A stretch of 64,000 bases of DNA from Silicimonas algicola (lineage in GTDB: Bacteria > Pseudomonadota > Alphaproteobacteria > Rhodobacterales > Rhodobacteraceae). A program made the translations under genes and the position numbers. How positions within the stretch are numbered: the first letter of the stretch is position 1; every line of letters begins with the position of its first letter. Location: positions 102,727-166,726 of the forward strand of contig NZ_QGGV01000010.1 in NCBI RefSeq assembly GCF_003148765.1. Reading direction: 5' to 3'. The notes beneath the pieces were generated by a model, which was given only the letters and a program-made list of their open reading frames with translations, searched no databases and was not told where the DNA came from. Of this stretch, positions 8,776 through 17,002 are shown piece by piece.

Positions 8776-9532
8776 CCTTGACCTCCTGCACGAGACCGCG
8801 CTCGAAGCGGGCGAGATCGCCCGGCGCTTCTGGCGCGAGGATCCGCAAGTCTGGGACAAGGGCGGCGACGATCCGGTTTCCGAGGCCGACTTCGCCGTCG
8901 ACACTCACCTGAAGCAGCGCCTCCTGGCCGCGCGGCCCGACTATGGCTGGGTCAGCGAGGAGACCGCCGACGACATGAGCCGGCTCGACCGCGAGCGGGT
9001 GTTCATCATCGACCCCATCGACGGCACCCGAGCCTTCGTGGCGGGCGAGAAGACCTGGGCGCACTCCCTCGCCATCGCCGAGGCGGGACGCATCATCGCC
9101 GCCTGCGTCTACCTGCCGGTCCGCGACAAGCTCTACCTCGCCCGCAAAGGCGGCGGCGCGACCCTGAACGGCGCATCGGTCATGGCGTCCGAGCGCGGCG
9201 AACTCGACGGCGCGACTGTCTTAAGCCCAAAGGTCAGCTTCCGCCCCGAGTTCTGGACTGCCGGCCCGCCGCCCGTCGAACGGCACTTCCGCCCGTCCCT
9301 GGCCTATCGCATGGCGCTGGTCGCCGAAGGCCGCTTCGACGCCATGATGACGCTTCGCCCGGCCTGGGAATGGGACATCGCCGCCGGGGCGCTTCTGGTC
9401 GCCGAGGCAGGGGGCGAGGTCACCGACCGGCGCGGCCGCCCGCTGACCTTCAACAGCCCCGCCCGCCAGACCGAGGGCGTCGTCACCGCAGGCGGCGCGG
9501 TCCACGCGGCGCTCTTGTCGGGCCTCGCCTAG
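8762..9532 (+). CDS. CysQ/inositol-monophosphatase-family phosphatase
   Basis: The 256-residue protein belongs to the lithium-sensitive, Mg-dependent phosphatase family. Metal ligands are visible as the SEE pair (about 65-67), DPIDGTR (84-90) and the C-terminal PAWEWDIAAGALLVAEAGG. The likely reaction is removal of a phosphate from 3'-phosphoadenosine 5'-phosphate (CysQ-like) or inositol phosphate. No ATG or GTG is available; I chose TTG 8762 because GAAGG lies 8 bases before it. TTG 8747 or 8756 are alternatives. The gene overlaps pmbA by 14 bases. Its TAG stop lies inside CTAG, the other strand of which holds the stop of a dinB remnant. A second degenerate copy of its last codons lies about 510 bases downstream. 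Confidence 0.85.
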   Translation: MPATDLDLLHETALEAGEIARRFWREDPQVWDKGGDDPVSEADFAVDTHLKQRLLAARPDYGWVSEETADDMSRLDRERVFIIDPIDGTRAFVAGEKTWAHSLAIAEAGRIIAACVYLPVRDKLYLARKGGGATLNGASVMASERGELDGATVLSPKVSFRPEFWTAGPPPVERHFRPSLAYRMALVAEGRFDAMMTLRPAWEWDIAAGALLVAEAGGEVTDRRGRPLTFNSPARQTEGVVTAGGAVHAALLSGLA

Positions 9533-9549
9533 TGCCAATAGCCCCCGGC
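9479..9549. repeat. Imperfect direct repeat, left copy
   Basis: This 71-base segment covers the last codons of the CysQ-like gene, the shared CTAG stop and a dinB-type 3' end. It matches 9990-10061 (72 bases). The two are near identical at both ends (GTCGTCACCG and GCCAATAGCCCCCGGC) and diverged with one indel in the middle. Together they bracket about 440 bases of AT-rich sequence. Confidence 0.75.
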
Positions 9550-9612
9550 CGGTCCAGCCTGAGAGATTACCACCCGTCAAGCTGCAGGAGCCCATCATCA
9601 CCGGTTCACCGT
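9529..9612 (-). pseudogene. Degenerate dinB 3'-end remnant
   Basis: Read on the minus strand, the bases before the CTAG at 9529-9532 encode ...AGGYWH-stop, matching the end AGGYWR-stop of the intact dinB gene at 10041. Further upstream a CAGCTTGAC segment aligns with the QLDE part of that gene, but an in-frame stop and short indels follow and no more homology is clear. I take this as the tail of a second, broken dinB. The upper boundary is approximate. Confidence 0.45.
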
Positions 9613-9686
9613 ACGGCACGCGTTTGTGGACCAACGGAATGCATCGAACGTGATTCACCGTAAGACGTCATTCGACGAATAGGATT

Positions 9687-9956
9687 CTAATCCTTTCTGC
9701 TAAAATGCACTTTGTACGAAATTAACAAAAGAATTAACCCCACGGCTGCTCCAGCGCAAAACATATAAAACAAATCGTTTGGCTCCACAGAGCCAGAAAA
9801 GTACGACAGTAAGGTCAATAGGGTTAAAACCAAAATGATGTTCAAGATCAGCAGCGCTACGGCTTGGCTTCTGTGATCTTTGATTGTCAGGCTTGCTATA
9901 ATCATTAGCCCGCCCAAAACGCTCGGCGTTAAGAGAAAAATCACCCACGTGTTCAA
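9687..9956 (-). CDS. Orphan small membrane protein in an AT-rich island
   Basis: An 89-residue protein with three predicted membrane helices (about residues 4-23, 30-51 and 63-81) and a charged tail VHFSRKD. I do not recognise a family. I chose TTG 9956 because AAGGAAG lies about 6 bases before it. A GTG at 10022 would add 22 residues translated from a decayed copy of the neighbouring gene and has no ribosome site; ATG 9905 is a third option. Base composition is strikingly AT-rich with codons such as AAA, ATA and TTA, unlike every neighbour, which suggests recent acquisition. It lies between direct repeats (9479-9549 and 9990-10061). Confidence 0.55.
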   Translation of the reverse strand: MNTWVIFLLTPSVLGGLMIIASLTIKDHRSQAVALLILNIILVLTLLTLLSYFSGSVEPNDLFYMFCAGAAVGLILLLISYKVHFSRKD

Positions 9957-9989
9957 TCTTTTCTTCCTTGCGCAGTTCCAGCCTAGCCC

Positions 9990-10044
9990 GTCGTCACCGC
10001 CGGAGGTGCCAGTCGTGGCCACGTTATTGTCGGGCCTGGGCTAG
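9990..10044 (+). pseudogene. Degenerate 3' end of a CysQ-like phosphatase gene
   Basis: The first codons translate as VVTAGGA, as in the intact gene ending at 9532. Then divergence and a single-base insertion shift the frame before the TTGTCGGGCCT...CTAG ending. No further upstream homology is convincing because the AT-rich island begins. This is a tail only, about 18 codons, in the same orientation as the intact gene. Confidence 0.45.
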
Positions 10045-10061
10045 CGCCAATAGCCCCCGGC
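9990..10061. repeat. Imperfect direct repeat, right copy
   Basis: Counterpart of 9479-9549. It contains a frameshifted version of the CysQ 3' end (VVTAGGA... then one extra base) followed by the CTAG and the real dinB 3' end (GCCAATAGCCCCCGGC). Confidence 0.75.
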
Positions 10062-10565
10062 AGTCTCCGCCCTGTCATACTCCAGGTAGAACTCGTCGAG
10101 CTGCGGCGGCGCCACGCCCGCGTCCTGAAGCTGGACGTGCGCCTGCCCCCGGTGATGCACCTGGTGCTGGACGAGGTGGAGGATCAGGGCCGCGACGGTC
10201 TCCTCGATCCGGCCCACGTCGCGCTCGGTCACCCGCGTCTCACTCAACCGCTCCGGCGTCATCGCGCGGCAGAAGGCCGCGAAGCGCATGTCGGCCTCGG
10301 CCTGTAGGACGGAAAGCGTGGCGGCATCGCGCACCTCATCTCGGTCGTAGACGGCAAGACCCCGCCCGCCGGCCTCCAACGCGTCGATGTAGTAGAGGTC
10401 GACCTCGTAGACGTGGTTCAGCGTCTTCCAGAGGGATCTAAAGAACCCCGGTCGGTCCGCGATAAACGCGTCCTGAGACAGCCCCTTCACTGCATCGTAA
10501 AGCGTCCGGTTCGCCCAGGCGTTGTTCAGCGCCATGGCGAGCCAGGGATTTTCGCCTGCGTCCAT
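10041..10565 (-). CDS. DinB-family protein
   Basis: The 174-residue protein has the four-helix DinB/YfiT fold pattern with the metal-binding histidine triad: H51 in LNHVYEVD and H134/H138 in LVQHQVHHRGQ. Members are metal-dependent and often act in thiol (bacillithiol, mycothiol or glutathione) conjugation or have unknown roles; despite the name, DNA damage control is not general. ATG 10565 is preceded by GGGAGGA with 7-base spacing. The frame is open further upstream but without a better site. Its stop shares the CTAG with a degenerate phosphatase tail. Confidence 0.85.
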   Translation of the reverse strand: MDAGENPWLAMALNNAWANRTLYDAVKGLSQDAFIADRPGFFRSLWKTLNHVYEVDLYYIDALEAGGRGLAVYDRDEVRDAATLSVLQAEADMRFAAFCRAMTPERLSETRVTERDVGRIEETVAALILHLVQHQVHHRGQAHVQLQDAGVAPPQLDEFYLEYDRAETAGGYWR

Positions 10566-10622
10566 CAAGCCGTCCTCCCGAAACTTCTGGACGGACTCCG
10601 GCCCCTGTGATTCCGTCGCGCC

Positions 10623-11183
10623 ATGCATCGATCCTATACGCCCCACCTCGTCACCGCAGCGGTCATCGCCCTCTCGGCGCTGTACCTACTGTGGATCGGG
10701 CGCGTCCCCTGGTGCGAATGCGGCTACGTCAAGCTGTGGCACGGCGAGACGATGTCGAGCGAGAACAGCCAGCACATCTCGGACTGGTACACCCCCAGCC
10801 ACATCATCCACGGCCTCTTGTTCTACGCGGGTCTCTGGCTGGTCGCGCGGAGGCTGTCCTTCGGCTGGCGCCTGACCATCGCCACCGTGATCGAATGCGC
10901 CTGGGAGATCATCGAGAACTCCGACGCCATCATCGAGCGCTACCGCGCCGTCACGATCTCGCTCGACTACTACGGGGACAGCGTGCTGAACACGGTCGCG
11001 GACGTCCTCGCCATGATCCTGGGCTTCTGGCTGGCCCGCGTGCTTCCCGTCTGGGTCAGCGTCGCGCTCGTAATCTTCTTCGAGGTGCTGACGGCCTGGG
11101 TGATCCGGGACGGCCTCGTCCTGAACGTGTTGATGTTGCTCTGGCCGCTCGAAGGTGTCATGGAGTGGCAGTCGGGCGGCTAG
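10623..11183 (+). CDS. DUF2585 family membrane protein
   Basis: A 186-residue integral membrane protein with about five hydrophobic segments. The conserved motif WCECGYVKLWHGE after the first helix, followed by SENSQHISDWYTPSHIIHGLLFY and ECAWEIIENS, identifies the DUF2585 (UPF0314) family of alphaproteobacteria. Its function is unknown. The start overlaps the upstream region of dinB on the other strand (starts 58 bases apart), so the two genes share a divergent promoter region. Confidence 0.88.
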   Translation: MHRSYTPHLVTAAVIALSALYLLWIGRVPWCECGYVKLWHGETMSSENSQHISDWYTPSHIIHGLLFYAGLWLVARRLSFGWRLTIATVIECAWEIIENSDAIIERYRAVTISLDYYGDSVLNTVADVLAMILGFWLARVLPVWVSVALVIFFEVLTAWVIRDGLVLNVLMLLWPLEGVMEWQSGG

Positions 11184-11225
11184 GCAAGCCCCCTGCCTCT
11201 AGCATCCCGCACTTCAGTGTTAGCG

Positions 11226-11735
11226 CTAGTTGGCCCCCGCCTCGTCACGGATGGTCGCCTGAAAGTTGCCGTCGATCGTGACGCCGACCTGCGGATCGAC
11301 CACGAGCCCACCAGTGGGATCGGGCGTCAGGGTGGCGACAACACTGCCCGCCAGCACCAGGTCACCGCCTGTCGATTGGAAGGCGTTCAGGGACAGGTCG
11401 ACATTCTCGCTTCCGGCAACCAACGTTCCATCGGTCCGCTGAAGTTCGACCCGCGCATCGATTGCCCGCGCTTCCACCGGCCCAGCCAGAACCTGCATCT
11501 CGATGGTCAGCGTTCCGGGACCGCCGTCACCTTCGGGGTCGGGCGTCCCGACCAGACGAACCTCGACTCTACCGTCGTTCTCCGTCCAGGTGCTGGTCGG
11601 CCCTTCTCCCGCACTGGCGACGATCCAGCGCGCGGGATCCAGATCCAGCGTTCCAGTGATCGAGCCGGTGCCGCTTTGTGCAACGAGGGGACCGGCCAGA
11701 AGGCAGATGGCAAGAGGGGCGGCCAGGCGTTTCAT
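11226..11735 (-). CDS. Secreted hypothetical protein
   Basis: A 169-residue protein with a signal peptide (KR head, cleavage near VAQ-S at about residue 20). The mature part is beta-rich with Thr/Gly repeats and contains DLDPARWIVASAGEGPTSTW and LDARVELQRTDG-type strands. It has no cysteine in the mature part and no membrane anchor. The size and all-beta look resemble YceI-like lipocalins, but I do not see that family's motifs, so I leave it unnamed. Likely periplasmic. It is separated from the gene at 11833-11910 by about 100 bases with no clear ORF. Confidence 0.62.
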   Translation of the reverse strand: MKRLAAPLAICLLAGPLVAQSGTGSITGTLDLDPARWIVASAGEGPTSTWTENDGRVEVRLVGTPDPEGDGGPGTLTIEMQVLAGPVEARAIDARVELQRTDGTLVAGSENVDLSLNAFQSTGGDLVLAGSVVATLTPDPTGGLVVDPQVGVTIDGNFQATIRDEAGAN

Positions 11736-11832
11736 GCGTCCTTTCCCATGTCCGGGGCATCGGCAATCACAACCGATTGCCGCGACGCATGTTCCCGCCG
11801 TACCGGGAAGTGCGGCTTTTCAGCCGCCGGCA

Positions 11833-11910
11833 CTACTTCCTCCGGCCCTGAAGCCAGCGGAAGAAGAAGAACAGCGCCACCAGTGCCACGATCCAGAACA
11901 GCAGGTCCAT
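11833..11910 (-). CDS. 25-residue single-pass membrane peptide
   Basis: Only 4 bases after the tdh stop an ATG opens a 25-residue frame: Met-Asp-Leu-Leu, a run of about 17 hydrophobic residues including four Phe in a row, then RWLQGRRK. This is a textbook single-pass helix with a positive cytoplasmic tail. GGGAG overlapping the end of tdh serves as ribosome site, so it is probably coupled to kbl-tdh. Such tiny genes are usually not annotated. Function unknown; membrane targeting or a regulatory micropeptide is possible. Confidence 0.5.
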   Translation of the reverse strand: MDLLFWIVALVALFFFFRWLQGRRK

Positions 11911-11914
11911 GAGG

Positions 11915-12952
11915 TTACTCCCAGTCGAGGACGATCTTGCCTGACTTGCCCGACTTCATCGTCTCGAAGCCGCGGCGGAAGTCGTCGACGTGCATCCGGT
12001 GCGTGATGACACGGCGTATGTCCAGCCCGTCCTCCAGCATCGCAATCATCTTGTACCAGGTCTCGAAGATCTCGCGGCCGTAGACGCCCTTCAGCGTGAT
12101 CGCCTTGAACACGATGCGCGACCAGTCGACCGGCGACTTGCCGGGCGGGATGCCCAGGAGAGCGATCCGCCCGCCCATCACCATCGCCTCGACCATCTGG
12201 TCGAGCGCCCTCTGGTTGCCCGACATCTCGAGGCCCACGTCGAAGCCTTCCTTCATCTTGAGCCCCGCCATGACCTCGCGCAGATCCTCTTCGGCCACGT
12301 TGACGGGGACCACGTCCGTCACCTGCTCGGCCAGCGCCAGCCGGTCCGGGTTCACGTCCGTGATGACGACATGCCGCGCGCCGACATGCTGCGCCACCGC
12401 CGCCGCCATGATGCCGATAGGGCCGGCCCCGGTGATGAGGACATCCTCGCCCACGAGGTCGAAGGACAGCGCGGTGTGGACCGCGTTGCCGAGCGGATCG
12501 AGGATCGCGCCGATCTCGTCATCGATGGCGTCGGGCAGCGGTATGGCGTTGAACGCCGGCAGCCGCAGGTACTCCGCGAAGGCCCCCTGCTCGTTCACCC
12601 CGATGCCCCGCGTCTCGGGGTCGAGGTGGAAGCGTCCCGACCGCGACTGCCGCGAGTGCTTGCCGATCAGGTGCCCCTCGCCGCTGACGCGCTGGCCAAG
12701 GTGCAGGTCATCGACGTTCTTCCCCAGTTCCACGATCTCGCCCGCGAACTCGTGGCCGGTGATCAGCGGCACCGGAACCGTTCGCGCCGCCCAGTCGTCC
12801 CAGTCCCAGATGTGGATATCCGTCCCGCAGATGCCTGTCTTCTTCACCCGGATCAGCACGTCATCCGGCCCGATCTCGGGCACCGGCGCGCGGATCATGT
12901 CGAGGCCGGGGGCGGGGGCCGTCTTGGCCAGCGCCTTCATCTCGTTGCTCAT
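11915..12952 (-). CDS. tdh: L-threonine 3-dehydrogenase
   Basis: The 345-residue zinc alcohol dehydrogenase-family enzyme oxidises L-threonine to 2-amino-3-ketobutyrate with NAD. Catalytic zinc residues C42 ([13 protein letters not shown]) and H67-E68 (TGHEFAGE), the Rossmann [13 protein letters not shown] motif, and the C-terminal [12 protein letters not shown] identify it as Tdh. The loop that carries the four structural-zinc cysteines in E. coli Tdh reads [17 protein letters not shown] here and has no Cys, so the structural zinc is absent. The start overlaps the kbl stop (ATGA), giving the classical kbl-tdh operon for threonine to glycine plus acetyl-CoA. Confidence 0.95.
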   Translation of the reverse strand: MSNEMKALAKTAPAPGLDMIRAPVPEIGPDDVLIRVKKTGICGTDIHIWDWDDWAARTVPVPLITGHEFAGEIVELGKNVDDLHLGQRVSGEGHLIGKHSRQSRSGRFHLDPETRGIGVNEQGAFAEYLRLPAFNAIPLPDAIDDEIGAILDPLGNAVHTALSFDLVGEDVLITGAGPIGIMAAAVAQHVGARHVVITDVNPDRLALAEQVTDVVPVNVAEEDLREVMAGLKMKEGFDVGLEMSGNQRALDQMVEAMVMGGRIALLGIPPGKSPVDWSRIVFKAITLKGVYGREIFETWYKMIAMLEDGLDIRRVITHRMHVDDFRRGFETMKSGKSGKIVLDWE

Positions 12953-14130
12953 AGCGCCCCCACCTCGCGTCCCGCCTGCACGAATGCCTCCGCCGCGCGA
13001 TCCAGATCCTCCCGCGTCAGGGCCGCGTTCATCTGCGTCCGGATCCGCGCCTGCCCCTTAGGCACGACCGGAAAGAAGAACCCCGCGACATAGACCCCCA
13101 GCTCTCCCAGCCGCGCCGCCATGTCCTGCGCCAGCCGCGCTTCGCCCAGCATCACGGGCACAATGGGATGCGCGCCGGGCAGAAGGTCGAACCCGGACCG
13201 CTCCAGGTGCGACCGCCACAGCGCCGTATTCTCGAACAGCCGCGCCCGCAGGGTATCGCCCTCCTCCACCAGCTTGATCGCCTCGATCCCCGCCGCAACG
13301 ACCATCGGAGGCAGCGCGTTCGAGAAAAGATAAGGCCGCGCCCTCTGCCGCAGAAGGTCGACCACCTTCTGTGAGGCGGCGACATACCCGCCGATAGCCC
13401 CGCCCAGCGCCTTCCCCAGAGTCCCCGTCAGGATGTCGACTTCCACGCCGTGATGCGACGGCGTCCCCGCCCCCCTCGGCCCCATGAAGCCCGTCGCATG
13501 GCAGTCGTCCACCATCACCAGCGCGTCGTACCTGTCGGCCAGCGCGCGGATCTCGGGCAGCTTCGCCAGATACCCATCCATCGAGAACACGCCATCCGTC
13601 GCGATCATGACGAACCGCGCGCCGTCCGCCCGCGCCTGCTTCAGTTGCGCTTCGAGGTCGTCCATGTCCGAGTTTGCGTAACGATACCGCTTCGCCTTGC
13701 AGAGCCGGATCCCGTCGATGATCGAGGCGTGGTTCAGCGCATCCGAAACGATCGCATCCTCCGGTCCGAGCAAAGGCTCGAACACCCCGCCATTCGCGTC
13801 GAAGCAGGCGGCGAAGAGGATCGAGTCCTCCATCCCCAGAAACTCCGCCAGCCGTGTCTCCAGCTCGCGGTGCAAGTCCTGCGTCCCGCAGATGAAACGC
13901 ACCGAGGCCATGCCGAAGCCGTGGTCGTCCATCGCCGCCTTAGCGGCTGCGATCAGCCGCGGATGGTCGGCAAGACCGAGGTAGTTGTTGGCGCAGAGGT
14001 TCAGCATCTCGCGCCCCGCGACCGTGATGTGTGTGCCCTGGGGCGAGGTCAGAGGCCGCTCCTGCTTGGTCAGGCCCTCGGCCTCGATCCCCGCAAGAAC
14101 GTCGTCAAGGTGATCGTCGAAGGACGTCAT
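12949..14130 (-). CDS. kbl: 2-amino-3-ketobutyrate CoA ligase (glycine C-acetyltransferase)
   Basis: This 393-residue fold-type I PLP enzyme has the alpha-oxoamine synthase signatures [14 protein letters not shown] near the start, [26 protein letters not shown] (PLP-contacting Asp and His) and the lysine motif [10 protein letters not shown]. It cleaves 2-amino-3-ketobutyrate with CoA to glycine and acetyl-CoA. Full family length. It is the first gene of the operon with tdh, whose ATG overlaps its TGA. The alkB gene ends 27 bases upstream of its start on the same strand, so read-through from alkB is possible. Confidence 0.95.
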   Translation of the reverse strand: MTSFDDHLDDVLAGIEAEGLTKQERPLTSPQGTHITVAGREMLNLCANNYLGLADHPRLIAAAKAAMDDHGFGMASVRFICGTQDLHRELETRLAEFLGMEDSILFAACFDANGGVFEPLLGPEDAIVSDALNHASIIDGIRLCKAKRYRYANSDMDDLEAQLKQARADGARFVMIATDGVFSMDGYLAKLPEIRALADRYDALVMVDDCHATGFMGPRGAGTPSHHGVEVDILTGTLGKALGGAIGGYVAASQKVVDLLRQRARPYLFSNALPPMVVAAGIEAIKLVEEGDTLRARLFENTALWRSHLERSGFDLLPGAHPIVPVMLGEARLAQDMAARLGELGVYVAGFFFPVVPKGQARIRTQMNAALTREDLDRAAEAFVQAGREVGAL

Positions 14131-14157
14131 GCCGTCTCCTTCGTCAGGCCACGGGCG

Positions 14158-15288
14158 TCACCGCGGCAAGGGATGGCTCGCCGAGGTGTAGGCGCGCCAA
14201 TCGGTTATCTCGGGATAGAACGTCTTCCGCCACTGGCGCACAAGGGGGTTCATCCGCCGCCGCCACAACGGCGGGACCAGCGCGAGGATGCCCATCACCG
14301 CGTAACCGAAGGGAAGCTGTGGCGCCTCGTGCGCGCCATATGTCTGCAACAGCGGAAACCGCCGGTCGGGCCGCGCATGGTGGTCCGAATGGCGCTGGAG
14401 GTTGATGAGCAGCCAGTTCGTCGCCCGGTGCGAGGCGTTCCAGCTATGGTGCGGCCGGACGTGTTCATACTTGCCGCCGCCCAAATACTTCCGCGTCAGC
14501 CCGTAGTGCTCCATGTAATTCACCAGCTCCAGCTGCCAGATCGCCGTCAGCGCCGCGAAAAGATACAGCCCAAGCCCGGTCCAGCCGCCCACGATGACGG
14601 CAGCCAGCACGAAAAGAAGCTGCTGCGTCGCATAGCGCCAGAACGGATTCGACCGATCCCACGAAGGGAGCGCCTTCCGCCGCAAGCGCTCGGCCTCTGC
14701 GCGCCACGCGGATCGCAGCGACTGCGGCAGCACCCGGAAGAAGAAGCGATGGAAGCTCTCGTTGTAACGCGCCGTCACCGCGTCCCTCGGCGTGCCGACA
14801 TGGCGGTGATGCACGATCAGGTGCTCGCTCCGGAAATGGCCATACTGCGCCATGGCGAGCAGGACGTCGCCCAGCCAGCGCTCGAACCGGCTGCGCTGAT
14901 GCATCAGCTCATGCGCATAGACGATGCCCACGGCCCCCATCAGGATACCCAGCCCGAAGGCGTTGACGACCATCTCCCAGGTCTCCAGATGCCCCGCCCG
15001 CACCATGTAGCCTATCGCGCCGAACACCGTCACCAATTGCGCCGGCGCCCAGATCACCGTGATCGCGCGGTGCCAGAACAGGTCCTCTTCGGGCGTCTCG
15101 ACATCGGCATTGCCAAGGTGCAGCCCGCCGATGGCGTCGAGAAGCGAGAACAACCCCCACGATCCCAGCGGCACAAGGACCACCGTCCAGCCGCCCTGGA
15201 TCGCAGACACCCAGGCCAGCGGCAATAGGATCAGCGAGGCCCAGAACGGCAAGGCCCCGGCAAGTCCGGCAAGAAGCGGTTTCGGCAT
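14158..15288 (-). CDS. alkB: Alkane 1-monooxygenase (AlkB-type)
   Basis: A 376-residue membrane di-iron hydroxylase. The eight-histidine signature is complete: HELMH (126-130), EHLIVHHRHVG (H156, H160, H161), and LQRHSDHH (H300, H303, H304). The AlkB-specific block NYMEHYGL is at 257-264. About six membrane helices precede and separate the boxes. It hydroxylates terminal methyl groups of medium-chain alkanes, needing rubredoxin and a reductase, neither of which is in the window. Start ATG 15288 follows GAGGA. It lies 41 bases after mutY, so it may share that promoter. A related XylM-type substrate cannot be excluded. Confidence 0.88.
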   Translation of the reverse strand: MPKPLLAGLAGALPFWASLILLPLAWVSAIQGGWTVVLVPLGSWGLFSLLDAIGGLHLGNADVETPEEDLFWHRAITVIWAPAQLVTVFGAIGYMVRAGHLETWEMVVNAFGLGILMGAVGIVYAHELMHQRSRFERWLGDVLLAMAQYGHFRSEHLIVHHRHVGTPRDAVTARYNESFHRFFFRVLPQSLRSAWRAEAERLRRKALPSWDRSNPFWRYATQQLLFVLAAVIVGGWTGLGLYLFAALTAIWQLELVNYMEHYGLTRKYLGGGKYEHVRPHHSWNASHRATNWLLINLQRHSDHHARPDRRFPLLQTYGAHEAPQLPFGYAVMGILALVPPLWRRRMNPLVRQWRKTFYPEITDWRAYTSASHPLPR

Positions 15289-15329
15289 CGTCCTCGTCCA
15301 TCGCGGGCCGAAAAGACCCTCTGCCCGGA

Positions 15330-16382
15330 TTAAGATTGCACCAGCGCCCGCGACGCAAGATCGAAGGCCTTCCGCATGACCGTCGGCAGCTCCGACCGCC
15401 GCAGGTCGGGCCGGAACGCGCCCCTCTCCGCCATCGCGTCGAGAGGCACCTCGGCCACCCTCAGCGCCAGCGCCAGGTGGAAATGCGTGAAGGTGTGCCG
15501 CACCTCTCCGCCCGGATCGCGCCACTCCGCCTCGACCGGCGGCGCGTGCTTCGGCGCGGCCTCGTCCCACTCGGTCCCCGGGAAACCCGTCATGCCACCC
15601 AGAAGCCCCCGGTCGGGCCGCGTCTCGACCAGCCAGGCCCCGTCCTCGCGCCGCGCGAGATAGGCGATCCCGAAGCGCACCGGCTTCGCCTTCTTCGCGG
15701 CCTTCAAGGGAAGCTCCGCCTGCACGCCCACCGCCCGTGCCCGGCAGCCCTCCATCCACGGGCAGATCCCGCAGGCCGGCGACCGCGGCGTGCAGACCGT
15801 GGCGCCCAGGTCCATCACCGCCTGCGCATAGTCTCCCGGCCGCTCCCTAGGCGTCAGCCGCGCCGCCAGTGCCGTCAGCTCGCCCTTCGCCGCCGGCAAA
15901 GGCGTCTCGACCCGGAACACCCGCGCCATGACGCGCTCGACGTTCCCGTCGACCACCGTCTCGGGCCGGTCGAAGGCGATGGCCGCGACCGCCGACGCGG
16001 TATAGGGCCCCACCCCCGGCAGCGTCAGCAACCCGTCGCGCGTCTCGGGAAAGCGCCCGCCGTGCTCCGCCACCACCGCCCGCGCACCCTTCAGCAGGTT
16101 CCGCGCCCGCGCGTAATACCCAAGCCCCGCCCACTCGCCCATGACGGCCGCATCCTGCGCCGCCGCCAGACCCGCGACCGTCGGCCAAAGCGTCGTGAAC
16201 CGCTCGAAATACGCCTTTACCGCCGCGACGGTGGTCTGCTGCAGCATGATTTCGCTCAGCCACACGCGGTAGGGATCCGGCATCACGCCCACCCGCCGGT
16301 CGGCCGGAGACACCCGCCAGGGCAGCACGCGGGCGTGCCGGTCGTACCAGGTCAGCAGATCGTCCGCGCTTGGGTCACGCAA
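15330..16382 (-). CDS. mutY: A/G-specific adenine glycosylase
   Basis: A 350-residue base-excision repair enzyme removing adenine opposite 8-oxoguanine. The helix-hairpin-helix LPGVGPYTASAVAA leads to the catalytic Asp145 (VVDGNVERV). Glu44 in WLSEIMLQQT is the proton donor. The 4Fe-4S ligands are C197, C204, C207 and C213 (spacing 6-2-5). The C-terminal NUDIX-like domain has HTFTHFHL. The start is TTG 16382, with GAGGAG about 9 bases upstream; no ATG or GTG gives the conserved N-terminus. Divergent from dciA, with a 93-base shared promoter region. Confidence 0.94.
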   Translation of the reverse strand: MRDPSADDLLTWYDRHARVLPWRVSPADRRVGVMPDPYRVWLSEIMLQQTTVAAVKAYFERFTTLWPTVAGLAAAQDAAVMGEWAGLGYYARARNLLKGARAVVAEHGGRFPETRDGLLTLPGVGPYTASAVAAIAFDRPETVVDGNVERVMARVFRVETPLPAAKGELTALAARLTPRERPGDYAQAVMDLGATVCTPRSPACGICPWMEGCRARAVGVQAELPLKAAKKAKPVRFGIAYLARREDGAWLVETRPDRGLLGGMTGFPGTEWDEAAPKHAPPVEAEWRDPGGEVRHTFTHFHLALALRVAEVPLDAMAERGAFRPDLRRSELPTVMRKAFDLASRALVQS

Positions 16383-16475
16383 TCTTTACGGCTCCTCAAC
16401 GGGCTTTCGGCTGGCGCGCTGGCCACCGATCCCTAGAATGTGCCCGACTTTCGGGATTGCAAGCGCAGGACCACG

Positions 16476-16985
16476 ATGACCCGCGACAAACGAGACGGAC
16501 GAAGGATGAAGGGCTTCGAGAGGGCCTCGAGCCTCGTCGCCTCGCGCATCCGCACCGCCGGCGAAAGCCGCGGTTTCGCCGTCTCGCGCCTTCTCACCCA
16601 CTGGGCCGAGGTCGCAGGCCCCGACATCGCCCGCATCGCCCGCCCCGTCGACGTCACCTACGGACGCGGCGGTCTCGGGGCGACGCTCACGCTCCTGACC
16701 ACGGGCGCCGAGGCGCCGATGCTCGAGATGCAGAAGGAAACGCTGCGCGAGCGCGTCAACGCCTGCTACGGCTACGCCGCTATCTCGCGCATCCGCATCA
16801 CCCAGACCGCCGCCACCGGCTTCGCGGAAGGCCGCGCCGCCTTCGATCCGGCGCCCCGGCAGCACCCCGATCAGGCGCCCGTCACGCCCGAAGTCGCCCG
16901 GACCGCCGCAGAGGTGCAGGACACCGCCCTGCGCGATGCCCTTGAACGCCTGGGTGCGAACGTCCTATCTCACAGCAAACGGTAA
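16476..16985 (+). CDS. DciA-like (DUF721) replicative helicase loader protein
   Basis: The 169-residue protein has the DUF721 core: the FAVSRLLTHWAEVAGPDIARIARP segment is the family signature, followed by a KH-like beta-alpha-beta region. DUF721 proteins related to DciA help load DnaB helicase in bacteria that lack DnaC. ATG 16476 has AGGA 5 bases upstream. A GTG at 16440 and an ATG at 16506 are also in frame. A longer, Ala-rich C-terminal tail looks disordered. It lies 17 bases before the DsbA-like gene. Confidence 0.8.
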   Translation: MTRDKRDGRRMKGFERASSLVASRIRTAGESRGFAVSRLLTHWAEVAGPDIARIARPVDVTYGRGGLGATLTLLTTGAEAPMLEMQKETLRERVNACYGYAAISRIRITQTAATGFAEGRAAFDPAPRQHPDQAPVTPEVARTAAEVQDTALRDALERLGANVLSHSKR

Positions 16986-17002
16986 ACAAGGTAACCTTTC
17001 CC

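Noticed and set aside
9479..10061. Insertion sequence or integron cassette
   Set aside because: No transposase, integrase, terminal inverted repeats or attC-type structure is visible. Only direct repeats made of neighbouring gene ends are seen.
14131..14157. Glycine riboswitch ahead of kbl
   Set aside because: Only 27 bases separate alkB and kbl, too short for a riboswitch, and no such motif is seen.
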